Of a stretch of DNA of 64,000 bases, positions 18,545 through 29,077 are shown in pieces. The stretch's first letter is position 1, and the number at the start of each line of letters is the position of its first letter. Position numbers and translations under genes: made by a program. The notes under the pieces were generated by a model. It saw only the letters and a program-made list of their open reading frames with translations. It was not told the DNA's origin and searched no databases. The DNA comes from Staphylococcus sp. M0911 (lineage in GTDB: Bacteria; Bacillota; Bacilli; Staphylococcales; Staphylococcaceae), in assembly GCF_003491325.1 (NCBI RefSeq), contig NZ_CP022881.1, positions 310,001 through 374,000 on the forward strand, in the 5' to 3' direction.

Positions 18545-19999
18545 TTAAGATTTTTTAGGAGATTTGTAGGCATCATCACGATCTTTTTTAGAATGTCTCA
18601 TGCCATAAAGTAAATAGATAAATATACCTATAATAAACCAAATCAGTGTATATAATTTTGCTTCAAAACTTAATCCCCAGAATACTAATAGAACTAGTAT
18701 GAAAGTGATTGCGGGTAATACTGGGTATAAAGGCAATTTGAAAGATGGTATTGGTAAGTCTTTACCTTCACGCTTTCTAAGTTGATACATTGCTAATGAA
18801 ACAAACATAAATGCAACTAATGTTCCTGCTGAAATTAATTGAGCTAAGAAAGCAAATGGGAACATTGATCCGATTAAGACACCAATTACTGTTAAAATAA
18901 CTAATGCTCTATTTGGTAAATGTTTGTTATTTAATTTACCTAGCCAAGAAGGTAATAAACCGTCACGACCAAATGAGTATAATAGTCTTGATCCAGCAAG
19001 CATCATACCAATTAAAGCAGTAAACATACCAATGACTGAGATAGCTTGCACAACTGCGGCAACAATACCGTGACCACTTTCACGTAATGCCCAACCTACT
19101 GGTTCAGCGTTGTCCGCATATTGACTGTAATGGAACATACCTACTAATACTAAAGCAACTGCAACAAATAGTATAATAGCGACTAATAATGATCCTAAAA
19201 TTCCTCTTGGCATTGTTTTTTGAGGGTTAATCGCTTCAGCAGAGTTGGCAGCGATAGAGTCAAATCCAATATATGCTAAGAAAATCATAGATACACCAGC
19301 ATAAATACCTTGCCAGCCACCAAAATCACCTGCATCAGTAACCTTGTGTTCTGGAATAAATGGTACATAGTTGCTAAAGTTGATAGCAGTTAGTCCTACA
19401 ATGACGAATAAGATAATTGCTAACACCTTTAAAATAACTAAAATATTTTCCATACGTGCAGCTTCACTCATACCACGTGATAATAGTAAAGCAGTTAAGA
19501 TAATAACTATGGCTGCAACAATATCAATCACGCCACCATCACTACCAAATGGATTGGATAATGCTTTTGGTAATTCAATACCTAAGGGTTTGACTAAACC
19601 TCGTAAGTTAGCAGAAAAACCAGAAGCCACAAAGGCGACAGCAATGAAGTATTCGGCTAGGAGCGCCCAACCGGCAACCCAACCAAAAAATTCACCAAAT
19701 AGTACGTTAATCCAAGAATAAGCAGAACCTGCAAATGGCATAGTAGAAGCCATTTCAGCATATGTAAAGGCAACTAATCCTGCTACAATGGCTGCAAGTA
19801 AGAATGATAATGCAACCGCTGGTCCAGCATGCTCAGCTGCTACAACACCAGGTAAAGTAAATATAGACGTAGAAACAATAGTACCTACACCTAATGCAAG
19901 AAAATCACGAACACGTAATGTTCTTTTTAAATGACCATCTTTGCTTTGATAGATGGATGGATCTTCTTTTTGTGTTAATCGTTTAAAAAAACTAGACAT
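18545..19999 (-). CDS. APC-family amino acid permease (CAT/YfnA-like)
   Basis: This 484-residue transporter has about 12 hydrophobic segments and the APC signature at its start, ALGVGTIVSTSIFTLPGVVA near residue 40. The block FAGSAYSWINVLFGEFFGW near 95 and GFDSIAANSAEAINPQ near 245 are typical of the cationic amino acid transporter group. It ends with a basic cytoplasmic tail. It should import an amino acid with protons. AGGAGG-like sequence precedes the ATG at 19999. It converges with the aminotransferase gene, and the pairing recurs in S. aureus, so a shared substrate is possible but not shown. Confidence 0.9.
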   Translation of the reverse strand: MSSFFKRLTQKEDPSIYQSKDGHLKRTLRVRDFLALGVGTIVSTSIFTLPGVVAAEHAGPAVALSFLLAAIVAGLVAFTYAEMASTMPFAGSAYSWINVLFGEFFGWVAGWALLAEYFIAVAFVASGFSANLRGLVKPLGIELPKALSNPFGSDGGVIDIVAAIVIILTALLLSRGMSEAARMENILVILKVLAIILFVIVGLTAINFSNYVPFIPEHKVTDAGDFGGWQGIYAGVSMIFLAYIGFDSIAANSAEAINPQKTMPRGILGSLLVAIILFVAVALVLVGMFHYSQYADNAEPVGWALRESGHGIVAAVVQAISVIGMFTALIGMMLAGSRLLYSFGRDGLLPSWLGKLNNKHLPNRALVILTVIGVLIGSMFPFAFLAQLISAGTLVAFMFVSLAMYQLRKREGKDLPIPSFKLPLYPVLPAITFILVLLVFWGLSFEAKLYTLIWFIIGIFIYLLYGMRHSKKDRDDAYKSPKKS

Positions 20000-20166
20000 A
20001 ATAAACCTCCGTATATCAATGAGTTATATTTAACTGTCATTTTAATAATTTATATCATAGCATAAAAAACACATATTTTGTCTAAAAATTCTGAAAAATC
20101 AAAACTTTCTTGTTCACTTCTGTTATACGTGACATCAATTCGCATTATGTTATATGTCTACAAAAT

Positions 20167-20269
20167 GGCAGTAGCTATCTAAATTGTATATTAATGTATT
20201 ACAATTAGAGCTATCCTTGCCGAGGTGACACAATGAAATAAAGTGATTAGTTATTTCTGTTTCACGCTC
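20167..20269. repeat. Degenerate copy of the intergenic repeat
   Basis: GGCAGTAGCTATCTAAATT, AATTAGAGCTATCCTTGCCG and TATTTCTG align in order with the reverse complement of the element at 11834-11947, including the CCTTGCCG..GGTGACACAATGAAATAA core. Flanking sequence from 20000 to 20446 is AT-rich and contains no other gene. Confidence 0.7.
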
Positions 20270-20446
20270 AAATTTAAAAGGATAAACTTGATTATAACAG
20301 AAAATAACGGGATAAGAAGTATTTTTTTATAAATGTGAACGATATTTTAGCTTTTTACAACATATTCTATAGAATAAAGGTATATGAAACTTATCAATGA
20401 ACGATATGTGTCATATTACTATTATAAAAACGTTGAGGCGATAACG

Positions 20447-21133
20447 ATGGCTTTAGAAAAATTTATGAGAAGAAATATATATCAGAGTAAAGAAATGGCT
20501 ATACTCTTAACCTTTGTTGGTGGATATATTGATGCTTACACCTTTTTAAGTCGTGGAGGTACACTAGCAGCAGGTCAAACAGGAAACATTATTTTTCTTG
20601 CTTCAGAGTTGTCACATAGAGATTTAAGAGGCGGTATGTTGAAGGTTGCTTCGGTTGTCTCCTTTATGATTGGCGTAATGTTTGTATCTTTAATTCATCA
20701 TCAATTGGCAACACGGTATTGGAGATTAGTCTCATTAATACCTATTACATTAAGTTGCCTCGTTGTAGGATTTTTGCCAATGAGTATACCTAATTTGTAT
20801 ATTTTACCACCATTAGCATTCGGTATGGCAATGCTAACAACTTCATTTAGTAAAATAGAAGGTGAAGGTTATAATAATACCTTTTCAACTGGGAACCTTA
20901 AAAATGGTGTGATAGCATTGAGTGAATATATATTAAATGGTGATACCGCCCAATTGAGAAAGGCTAAACTTTACATTAGAATAGTATTAAGTTTTATTAT
21001 TGGAGCTATTATTTCAGCAGAAGTTCAAAAATATATAGGCACCTATGCCATATTAGTTGCAGCAATGATTCTAGTATTAATATTTATCTTTTATAGTATA
21101 TTAATTTATAGAAGAGAGCATACAGTGGAATAA
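20447..21133 (+). CDS. YoaK/DUF1275 family membrane protein
   Basis: The 228-residue protein has about six hydrophobic segments and the family start TFVGGYIDAYTFLSRGGTLAAGQTGN near residue 25, interrupted here only by minor changes. The central TTSFSKIEGEGYNNTFSTGN region resembles the conserved DUF1275 loop. No activity is established for the family. ATG at 20447 follows a GAGGCG ribosome site; the frame opens upstream at 20384 but without one. It lies just upstream of a LysR gene on the same strand (31 bases), so the two may be cotranscribed. Confidence 0.85.
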   Translation: MALEKFMRRNIYQSKEMAILLTFVGGYIDAYTFLSRGGTLAAGQTGNIIFLASELSHRDLRGGMLKVASVVSFMIGVMFVSLIHHQLATRYWRLVSLIPITLSCLVVGFLPMSIPNLYILPPLAFGMAMLTTSFSKIEGEGYNNTFSTGNLKNGVIALSEYILNGDTAQLRKAKLYIRIVLSFIIGAIISAEVQKYIGTYAILVAAMILVLIFIFYSILIYRREHTVE

Positions 21134-21164
21134 CTTTCAAAAATCAAATTAAGAGGTTAGTGCT

Positions 21165-22046
21165 ATGGAAATAAAACAGATAAAATATTTTGTTGAAACT
21201 GTTCGACGCGGTGGTATGACGCAAGCATCTGAACATTTATATATTGCACAGTCAACAATTAGTAAAGCAATCAAAAGTATAGAAAATGAATATGATATTA
21301 CATTATTTGATCGTTCACAAAAGCAAATTAAACTGACAGACATCGGTCAGACATTTTACGACAATAGCTTAGAGTTTTTAGCATTGTTTGAGAAACTATC
21401 ATTAGAAATGAATGATGTGATGAATGTTCAAAAAGGTCATATTAGAATAGCGCTATCACCAATGATGAATGTTCAATTATTTACAGATAGTTTAAATCAA
21501 TTTCACCAACTATATCCGAAAGTTACCTATGAAGTAATGGAAGGTGGAGGTAAAATAGTAGAAAACCTCACAGAAACAGATGAAGTGGATATAGGTATTA
21601 CGACTTTACCTGTTGATGCAACTTTATTTCATTCGGTACCATTATATAATGAAGAGTTATTACTCGTTGTGAGTAAAGATCATGCATTGGCACAACAAGA
21701 AAAAGTGGATTTAGCCGAACTTAAAGAAGAAGAGTTTGTGCTATTTCATGATGATTATTACTTAAAAGATCAAATTATCGAGAACTGTAAACGATTAGGC
21801 TTTTATCCGAAAACTGTAGCTAATATCTCCCAAATTAGTTTTATAGCGAATATGATTAGTCAAGGTATTGGTATTAGTGTCGTACCAGAAAGTTTAGTAC
21901 ATTTAATGGGAGATAATGTGAAAGCATTGAAACTCGAAAATGCAGAGTTATCATGGCATCTAGGTTTAATCTGGAGGAGAGATGCATATCTTAATTTTGT
22001 GACACGCGAATGGATACAATTTATAAGGGACTTAAGAGAGAAGTAG
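21165..22046 (+). CDS. LysR-family transcriptional regulator
   Basis: The product has a standard LysR layout in 293 residues. The helix-turn-helix region is MTQASEHLYIAQSTISKAI (about residues 18-37), then a linker helix and a periplasmic-binding-like effector domain with ITTLPVDATLFHSVPLYNEE near residue 145. AGAGG lies 9 bases before ATG. It resembles AlsR/CidR-type regulators in general plan, and the ldh-alsS-alsD cluster follows on the same strand after a terminator. That makes it a candidate activator of acetoin synthesis in response to acetate or pyruvate, but I infer this only from position. Confidence 0.88.
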   Translation: MEIKQIKYFVETVRRGGMTQASEHLYIAQSTISKAIKSIENEYDITLFDRSQKQIKLTDIGQTFYDNSLEFLALFEKLSLEMNDVMNVQKGHIRIALSPMMNVQLFTDSLNQFHQLYPKVTYEVMEGGGKIVENLTETDEVDIGITTLPVDATLFHSVPLYNEELLLVVSKDHALAQQEKVDLAELKEEEFVLFHDDYYLKDQIIENCKRLGFYPKTVANISQISFIANMISQGIGISVVPESLVHLMGDNVKALKLENAELSWHLGLIWRRDAYLNFVTREWIQFIRDLREK

Positions 22047-22080
22047 TAATTCTTTAATACAAATAAATAAGTGAATTGAA

Positions 22081-22121
22081 AATACTTTGGTGTCAGTCAT
22101 TGTACATCAAAGTATTTTTTC
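22081..22121 (+). terminator. Rho-independent terminator after the LysR gene
   Basis: AATACTTTGGTGT pairs with ACATCAAAGTATT (one mismatch) followed by TTTTTT. Confidence 0.85.
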
Positions 22122-22205
22122 ATTACTTTTTTCTATATATAATGTATTCCTTTTAGGAATGTTATTAATCGAAAATATGTATTTTATTAATACTTCAAGA
22201 GGGAC

Positions 22206-22264
22206 TATAATGAATGATGTAAGGCACATAAAACCAACAAATTGGTGACGTTAACATCATTCAT
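22206..22264 (+). promoter_or_regulatory. ldh promoter with leader hairpin
   Basis: A perfect TATAAT lies at 22206-22211. The overlapping 11-base arms ATGAATGATGT (22210-22220) and ACATCATTCAT (22254-22264) are exact inverted repeats, with a small inner ACCAA/TTGGT stem (22233-22246). This could be an operator or a leader structure. It is about 140 bases before the ldh start. No terminator or sequestered ribosome site is visible. Confidence 0.5.
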
Positions 22265-22402
22265 CCCCTTGTATGTTTACACATAAAATTTAATAAAGTA
22301 TATTTAAAATGAAGCAGGATTTAATTGTAATTTACTATAAATGAATGAGATAAAAAGGTAAATTTTAATCTTTATCTCTACTAAGTGAAGGAGTTTTTCA
22401 AT

Positions 22403-23359
22403 ATGAAAAAATTTGGCAAAAAAGTTGTTTTAGTTGGAGACGGCTCAGTAGGTTCTAGTTATGCATTTGCAATGGTAACACAAGGTATTGCAGATGAATT
22501 TGTAATTATTGATATTGCTAAAGACAAAGTGAATGCGGACGTTCAAGATTTAAACCACGGTGCACTTCATAGTGATTCACCAGTTATTGTTAAAGCTGGA
22601 GAATATAGTGATTGTAAAGATGCTGATTTAGTAGTTATTACTGCAGGAGCACCACAAAAACCAGGTGAAACACGTTTACAATTAGTAGAGAAAAACACAA
22701 AAATTATGCACAGCATTGTGACAAGTATAATGGATAGTGGCTTTGATGGTTACTTCTTAATTGCGGCAAATCCTGTGGATATCCTAACACGCTATGTCAA
22801 AGAATTAACTGGCTTACCAGCTGAACGTGTTATCGGTTCAGGTACAGTATTAGACTCTGCAAGACTTAGATATTTAATCAGTAATGAGTTAAATGTAGCG
22901 CCTGCAAGCGTTCATGCTGCTATTATAGGTGAACACGGTGACTCTGAATTAGCGGTATGGTCTAAAGCGAATATTGCTGGTATTTCAGTATTCGATACGC
23001 TTAAAGAACAAACTGGTAGTGAAGCTAAAGCACAAGAAATTTATGAAAAAACTAGAGACGCTGCATATGAGATTATTCAAGCTAAAGGTTCAACATACTA
23101 CGGTATTGCTTTAGCCTTATTAAGAATTTCAAAAGCCTTATTAAACAACGAAAACACTATTTTAACAGTTTCTTCACAATTAAATGGAGAGTATGGATTT
23201 AAAGATGTATACATTGGTGTACCAACATTAATTAACGAAAATGGTGCAAGTAAAATTTATGAAACACCATTAAGCGATCACGAAAAAGAATTGTTTAAAC
23301 AATCTGTTGAGGCATTAGAAGCTTCATATGATTCAGTGAAACATCTTTTAGAACAATAG
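22403..23359 (+). CDS. ldh2: L-lactate dehydrogenase
   Basis: The enzyme reduces pyruvate to L-lactate and regenerates NAD. The NAD motif [15 protein letters not shown] is at residues 8-22, the active-site loop [14 protein letters not shown] near 86, and the catalytic histidine is in [13 protein letters not shown] near residue 180. The 318 residues closely match the S. aureus Ldh2 I recall. ATG at 22403 follows AAGGAG by 9 bases; the frame opens earlier at 22385 without support. No terminator separates it from alsS, so lactate and acetolactate formation, both pyruvate sinks, may be controlled together. Synteny with the aminotransferase and permease supports ldh2 rather than ldh1. Confidence 0.95.
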   Translation: MKKFGKKVVLVGDGSVGSSYAFAMVTQGIADEFVIIDIAKDKVNADVQDLNHGALHSDSPVIVKAGEYSDCKDADLVVITAGAPQKPGETRLQLVEKNTKIMHSIVTSIMDSGFDGYFLIAANPVDILTRYVKELTGLPAERVIGSGTVLDSARLRYLISNELNVAPASVHAAIIGEHGDSELAVWSKANIAGISVFDTLKEQTGSEAKAQEIYEKTRDAAYEIIQAKGSTYYGIALALLRISKALLNNENTILTVSSQLNGEYGFKDVYIGVPTLINENGASKIYETPLSDHEKELFKQSVEALEASYDSVKHLLEQ

Positions 23360-23469
23360 AACATGAATGATCCATCTTTAATGTATGAATGAGCAACGGG
23401 GAATTGATTTCACACTGATGTTATCGTAAAGATAAAATAAAATGTGAGCATTGGAAGGAAATGAATATA

Positions 23470-25134
23470 ATGGCAGACAAAAAATATACTGCAGCTGATA
23501 TGGTCATAGACACATTAAAAAATAATGGAGTAGAATACGTATTTGGTATTCCAGGTGCAAAAATTGACTATTTATTTAACGCACTTGAAGACGATGGACC
23601 TGAACTTATTGTTACGCGTCACGAGCAAAACGCAGCAATGATGGCCCAAGGTATAGGACGACTAACTGGTAAACCAGGTGTCGCACTTGTAACGAGTGGT
23701 CCAGGTGTCAGTAACTTAACGACCGGACTATTAACAGCAACATCTGAAGGAGATCCCGTATTAGCTTTAGGAGGACAAGTTAAGCGAAATGATTTATTAC
23801 GTTTAACACATCAAAGTATAGATAATGCGGCATTATTAAAATATTCAACAAAGTATAGTGAAGAAGTACAAGATCCTGAATCTTTATCAGAAGTCATGAC
23901 TAATGCTATGAGAACAGCAACATCAGGTAAAAATGGTGCGAGTTTTATTAGTATTCCACAAGATGTTATTTCAGCACCAGTAGAATCAAAAGCTATAGCA
24001 CTATGTCAAAAGCCCAATTTAGGTGTTCCTAGTGAGCAAGATATAAATGACGTGATTGATGCAATTAAAAATGCAGCATTTCCTGTTTTGCTCGCTGGTA
24101 TGAGAAGTTCAAGTGCGAATGAAACAAATGCTATCCGTAAATTAGTTGAAAAGACAAATTTACCAGTAGTTGAAACATTCCAAGGTGCTGGTGTCATTAG
24201 TCGCGATTTAGAAAATCACTTCTTTGGTCGTGTAGGATTATTCCGTAACCAAGTAGGAGATGAATTGCTTCGTAAAAGTGATTTAGTTGTCACAATTGGT
24301 TATGATCCGATTGAGTACGAAGCAAGTAATTGGAATAAGGAATTAGACACAAAAGTGATCAATATTGATGAAGTTCCAGCAGAAATTACAAATTATATGC
24401 AACCTACTAAAGAATTAATTGGTAATATTGCAGGAACTATAGAAATGATATCTGACAAAGTAGATGAACCATTTATTAACCAACAACATTTAGATGAATT
24501 AGAGCAGTTAAGAGCACATATTGTTGAAGAAACGGGTATTAAAGCAACTCATAAAGATAGTGTATTACATCCAATCGAAATTATCGAATCTATGCAAAAA
24601 ATGTTAACGGATGATACTACGGTTACCGTTGATGTCGGAAGTCATTATATTTGGATGGCACGTAAATTCAGAAGTTATAATCCGAGACATTTGTTATTTA
24701 GTAATGGTATGCAAACGTTAGGTGTTGCATTACCTTGGGCGATTTCAGCAGCACTAGTACGTCCAAATACACAAGTTGTCTCAGTAGCTGGTGATGGTGG
24801 ATTTCTATTTTCAGCACAAGATTTAGAAACAGCTGTTCGAAAAAATCTAAATATCATACAATTAATTTGGAATGATGGTAAGTATAATATGGTTGAGTTC
24901 CAAGAAGAAATGAAATACGAACGTTCATCAGGTGTAGATTTTGGTTCAGTTGATTATGTGAAATACGCAGAAGCTTTTGGTGCAAAAGGTATGCGTGTCA
25001 CAAATCAAGAAGAATTAGAAGCGGCTATCAAAGAAGGCTATGAAACGGAAGGCCCTGTATTGATAGATATTCCAGTTAACTATAAAGATAACATGAAGCT
25101 TTCAACAAACATGTTACCTGATGCATTTAACTAA
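23470..25134 (+). CDS. alsS: Catabolic acetolactate synthase
   Basis: This thiamine-diphosphate enzyme condenses two pyruvates to 2-acetolactate, the first step to acetoin. At 554 residues it has the three-domain layout: [15 protein letters not shown] with the catalytic glutamate in [13 protein letters not shown] near residue 50, a central domain, and the ThDP motif [19 protein letters not shown] ending in [10 protein letters not shown] (about residues 435-475). It lacks the FAD-dependence hallmarks of biosynthetic IlvB, and no ilvN-type small subunit follows. ATG at 23470 lies 9 bases after GGAAGG; ATG at 23461 would abut it. alsD follows directly, which fixes the pathway. In S. aureus the alsSD pair lies elsewhere, as I recall. 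Confidence 0.95.
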   Translation: MADKKYTAADMVIDTLKNNGVEYVFGIPGAKIDYLFNALEDDGPELIVTRHEQNAAMMAQGIGRLTGKPGVALVTSGPGVSNLTTGLLTATSEGDPVLALGGQVKRNDLLRLTHQSIDNAALLKYSTKYSEEVQDPESLSEVMTNAMRTATSGKNGASFISIPQDVISAPVESKAIALCQKPNLGVPSEQDINDVIDAIKNAAFPVLLAGMRSSSANETNAIRKLVEKTNLPVVETFQGAGVISRDLENHFFGRVGLFRNQVGDELLRKSDLVVTIGYDPIEYEASNWNKELDTKVINIDEVPAEITNYMQPTKELIGNIAGTIEMISDKVDEPFINQQHLDELEQLRAHIVEETGIKATHKDSVLHPIEIIESMQKMLTDDTTVTVDVGSHYIWMARKFRSYNPRHLLFSNGMQTLGVALPWAISAALVRPNTQVVSVAGDGGFLFSAQDLETAVRKNLNIIQLIWNDGKYNMVEFQEEMKYERSSGVDFGSVDYVKYAEAFGAKGMRVTNQEELEAAIKEGYETEGPVLIDIPVNYKDNMKLSTNMLPDAFN

Positions 25135-25168
25135 TAAAGATGAACACAAATTAGGAGTGAAATCGTTT

Positions 25169-25873
25169 ATGACTAATGTCTTATATCAACACGGAACATT
25201 AGGGACATTGATGGCAGGTCTATTAAAAGGTACTGCATCAATTAATGAACTATTAGAACATGGTGACCTAGGTATTGCGACATTAACTGGTTCTAATGGA
25301 GAAGTGATATTTGTAGATGGTAAAGCCTATCATGCGAATGAACATAAAGAATTTGTTGAACTAAAAGGTGATGAGTTAACACCTTATGCAACAGTGACAA
25401 AATTCACAGCAGATACAACATATCAAACTAAGGATAAAACTTCTGAAGCTGTTTTTGATGAAATAAAAGAAAAAATGCTCAGTGAAAATTTATTTTCAGC
25501 AGTGAAAATTTCTGGATTGTTTAAAATGATGCATGTACGTATGATGCCTGGTCAAGAACCACCATACACTCGTTTGATTGATTCAGCACGCAGACAACCT
25601 GAACAAACCGAGACATATATCAAAGGATCAGTAGTTGGATTCTTTACACCGGAACTCTTTCATGGTGTAGGTTCAGCAGGATTCCATGTACACTTTGCTA
25701 ATGATGATCGCAACTTTGGTGGACATGTATTAGATTTTGAAGTTGAAGATGTTAAAGTTGAGATTCAGAACTTTGAAACATTCGAACAACATTTTCCAGC
25801 TCATGATGAAACATTTACAAATGCTAATATCGATTACAAAGATATTGCTGAAGAAATAAGAGAAGCCGAATAA
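25169..25873 (+). CDS. alsD: Alpha-acetolactate decarboxylase
   Basis: The enzyme decarboxylates 2-acetolactate to acetoin, diverting pyruvate from acid formation. The 234-residue product shows the opening LYQHGTLGTLMAGLL, the central GTASINELLEHGDLGIATL block and the zinc-binding HVHF of GSAGFHVHF near residue 180, with ERIREAE-like helical end. ATG at 25169 follows TTAGGAGTG at a slightly long spacing of about 12. The frame is open upstream into alsS but that extension has no homology I recognise. It is cotranscribed with alsS (34 bases apart) and ends at a terminator shared with the convergent panE. Confidence 0.95.
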   Translation: MTNVLYQHGTLGTLMAGLLKGTASINELLEHGDLGIATLTGSNGEVIFVDGKAYHANEHKEFVELKGDELTPYATVTKFTADTTYQTKDKTSEAVFDEIKEKMLSENLFSAVKISGLFKMMHVRMMPGQEPPYTRLIDSARRQPEQTETYIKGSVVGFFTPELFHGVGSAGFHVHFANDDRNFGGHVLDFEVEDVKVEIQNFETFEQHFPAHDETFTNANIDYKDIAEEIREAE

Positions 25874-25881
25874 CTATAAAT

Positions 25882-25920
25882 GAAGCCTGAGGTAAGTCAT
25901 GTCTTGCCTCAGGCTTTGTT
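25882..25920. terminator. Terminator between alsD and panE
   Basis: AAGCCTGAGGTAAG pairs with CTTGCCTCAGGCTT between two convergent genes. Confidence 0.88.
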
Positions 25921-25938
25921 ACGTTATTAGAAATATCA

Positions 25939-26796
25939 TTAAAATTGAGATTGATAAGCCGATAAAAATGCATATACCGTATCAAGGTAAGGTGTCGTTA
26001 TATGATATTCTTGAGCCTTCTTATAAATGTATCCTTGTATAGACTCCATTTCTAAAGGTCTTCCAGATGTGATATCATAGTACATACTTGTTCCCATCTG
26101 ATCAGGATACCCCTCATATATTGTCATAATAGAGTCGAGTGTGTTTACATCAAAATTGAGTCCCTCAGCACGAGCTACGGAAATCCCCTCTGAAATGATG
26201 CCACGACAAATATTCCGAATATGTGATGATCGTAATAATTTAGCAGTATCTCGGCCCAATGCAGTAATTGAATTGATCCCCAAATTAACTAATAGTTTAT
26301 ACCATATCTTTTCTTCTATATTCTCTTCGAGTATGATTTCAATATTCGTTTGGTTGGTTAACTTTTGTAATTTTCGAGTCCTTGGTGTATCTTTCAAGTG
26401 AAGGCGATAGTCTCTAAAATGAGTGACGTCATTGTTATTTTTTTGACCACTGATATACACAACGGCCTGATATGAATTTGGAAAAGGTATGCGCTCTAAT
26501 TGTCCATAGCCATTTTGAGCGAGAATGATGATCGTCTCTTCATGGATAATAGGTGATAATTGAGTAATGACTGTTTCTAATTGATATGTTTTAACTGCAA
26601 TAAATACAATATCAAGTGGTTGCGTTATATCTTGATAAGGCGTTACAGAAATTGTTTTAGATTGATGCCCATTTTCTGGGAAATAATTTAGAGTAACTTT
26701 TTGTTTTCCAATGAGTAAAGTGTCAGGATATGCTTGCTGTAATTCAATAGCAATCGTTGTTCCAACGGCACCTGGGCCAATAACACCAATTGTCAT
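25939..26796 (-). CDS. panE: Ketopantoate reductase family (PanE/ApbA)
   Basis: The 285-residue enzyme should reduce 2-dehydropantoate to pantoate with NADPH. The start IGVIGPGAVGTTIAIEL is the dinucleotide motif, VFIAVKTYQLETV near residue 75 and ILAQNGYGQLERI near 110 are family blocks, and EEKIWYKLLVNLGINSI near 175 carries the catalytic lysine region. SGRPLEMESIQGY near the C-terminus is also characteristic. ATG at 26796 follows an AAAGGAAAG ribosome site. It is divergent from panBCD with only about 75 bases between starts, completing the pantoate branch of that pathway. Confidence 0.92.
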   Translation of the reverse strand: MTIGVIGPGAVGTTIAIELQQAYPDTLLIGKQKVTLNYFPENGHQSKTISVTPYQDITQPLDIVFIAVKTYQLETVITQLSPIIHEETIIILAQNGYGQLERIPFPNSYQAVVYISGQKNNNDVTHFRDYRLHLKDTPRTRKLQKLTNQTNIEIILEENIEEKIWYKLLVNLGINSITALGRDTAKLLRSSHIRNICRGIISEGISVARAEGLNFDVNTLDSIMTIYEGYPDQMGTSMYYDITSGRPLEMESIQGYIYKKAQEYHITTPYLDTVYAFLSAYQSQF

Positions 26797-26872
26797 AATA
26801 TTATTCTTTCCTTTCTGGGATAGATTCATTATACTATTGCTTAATAATATAGGAAATTGAGGATGAATTGAA

Positions 26873-27667
26873 TTGAAAACTATAGCTCAGTTAGTAGAAA
26901 TGAAAGAACAAAGCAATAAAATTTCAATGGTTACTGCTTATGATTTTCCTAGTGCAAAGCAAGCACAACAAGCAGATATAGATATGATTTTAGTAGGAGA
27001 TTCCTTAGGAATGACTGTGTTAGGTTATGAAAGTACAGTTCAAGTTACAATAAACGATATGATTCATCATGGTAAAGCGGTTCGACGTGGTGCATCTGAT
27101 ACATTTGTAGTCGTAGATATGCCTATTGGTGCGGTGGGGATTAGTGATGAATTAGATTTGAAAAATGCATTAATGTTGTATCAACAAACAGAAGCAAACG
27201 CGATTAAAGCAGAAGGTGCACATTTAACTGCATTTATTCGAAAAGCTACTCAAATAGGTATTCCTGTTGTGGCACATTTAGGATTAACACCGCAAAGTGT
27301 TGGTGTTATGGGATACAAATTGCAAGGTAGTACCAAAGAAGCGGCATTACAATTAATTGAGGACGCGCATCATGTAGAAGAAGCTGGTGCAATTGCACTT
27401 GTGCTCGAAGCAATTCCTAGTGATCTGGCACAAGAAATTAGCCAACAATTATCAATTCCAGTTATAGGCATTGGTGCAGGTAAAGATACTGACGGACAAG
27501 TATTGGTTTATCATGACATGTTAAATTATGGTGTCGATCGACATGCCAAATTTGTTAAGCAATATAGTGATTTTTCAATAGGTATTAATGGTTTAAAACA
27601 ATATAATGAAGAAGTAAAATCAGGCGCATTTCCATCCGAAGCACACACGTATAAGAAAAAATTATGA
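26873..27667 (+). CDS. panB: 3-methyl-2-oxobutanoate hydroxymethyltransferase
   Basis: PanB transfers a hydroxymethyl group from methylene-tetrahydrofolate to 2-oxoisovalerate to give ketopantoate. The 264-residue protein shows [18 protein letters not shown] near residue 20, the metal-binding [15 protein letters not shown] near 42, IGHLGL-type AHLGLTPQS near 135 and [15 protein letters not shown] near 200. I take TTG at 26873 as start, about 10 bases after GAGG. It opens the panB-panC-panD operon (gaps of 15 and 1 base) and is divergent from panE. Confidence 0.96.
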   Translation: MKTIAQLVEMKEQSNKISMVTAYDFPSAKQAQQADIDMILVGDSLGMTVLGYESTVQVTINDMIHHGKAVRRGASDTFVVVDMPIGAVGISDELDLKNALMLYQQTEANAIKAEGAHLTAFIRKATQIGIPVVAHLGLTPQSVGVMGYKLQGSTKEAALQLIEDAHHVEEAGAIALVLEAIPSDLAQEISQQLSIPVIGIGAGKDTDGQVLVYHDMLNYGVDRHAKFVKQYSDFSIGINGLKQYNEEVKSGAFPSEAHTYKKKL

Positions 27668-27676
27668 GCGAGGTAA

Positions 27677-28534
<858 letters not shown>

Positions 28535-28535
28535 G

Positions 28536-28919
28536 TTGATTAGAACAATGATGAATTCTAAAATTCATAGAGCAAGAGTGACAGAATCCAACTTGAATTA
28601 TGTTGGAAGTATCACGATTGATTCTGACATTTTAGATGCCGTTGATATACTGCCAAATGAGAAAGTAGCCATCGTCAACAATAATAATGGTGCACGTTTT
28701 GAAACATATGTCATCGCTGGTGAAAGAGGTAGTGGCAAAATTTGTTTAAATGGTGCCGCTGCAAGATTAGTTGAAGTAGAAGATATAGTTATAATTATGA
28801 CTTATGCACAATTAAATGAAGAAGAATTGAAGTATCATGCACCTAAAGTAGCAGTATTGAATGAACATAATGAAATCATTGAGATGATACATGAAAAAGA
28901 GAATACGATTGTGTTATAA
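28536..28919 (+). CDS. panD: Aspartate 1-decarboxylase
   Basis: PanD makes beta-alanine from aspartate using a pyruvoyl group formed by self-cleavage. With TTG at 28536 as start the protein has 127 residues, the usual size, and the cleavage site YVGSITID falls at Gly24-Ser25, exactly where expected. GGAG lies about 10 bases upstream, inside the end of panC, so translation is coupled. The frame extends back to 28521 but that would shift the cleavage site. [10 protein letters not shown] and [15 protein letters not shown] are further family blocks. Confidence 0.96.
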   Translation: MIRTMMNSKIHRARVTESNLNYVGSITIDSDILDAVDILPNEKVAIVNNNNGARFETYVIAGERGSGKICLNGAAARLVEVEDIVIIMTYAQLNEEELKYHAPKVAVLNEHNEIIEMIHEKENTIVL

Positions 28920-28941
28920 GTCGTAACATTCGATATAAAAT

Positions 28942-28990
28942 GAAGTCCTAATTCATCACGAGAAGTGGTTGATTAGGACTTTTAATTTTT
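28942..28990 (+). terminator. Terminator after panBCD
   Basis: AAGTCCTAAT pairs with ATTAGGACTT around a 22-base loop, followed by TTAATTTTT. Confidence 0.82.
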
Positions 28991-29077
28991 ATTAAATAAA
29001 ATAAAAATAATATAGAATAGGGCGGTTAAATGGGATATAATTTATCTAAGTAAATATAGCGGAGGAATTGAATAGAC

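Noticed and set aside
22121..22402. Rex operator upstream of ldh
   Set aside because: I found no TTGTGAA...TTCACAA-type palindrome; the inverted repeat at 22210-22264 has a different sequence.
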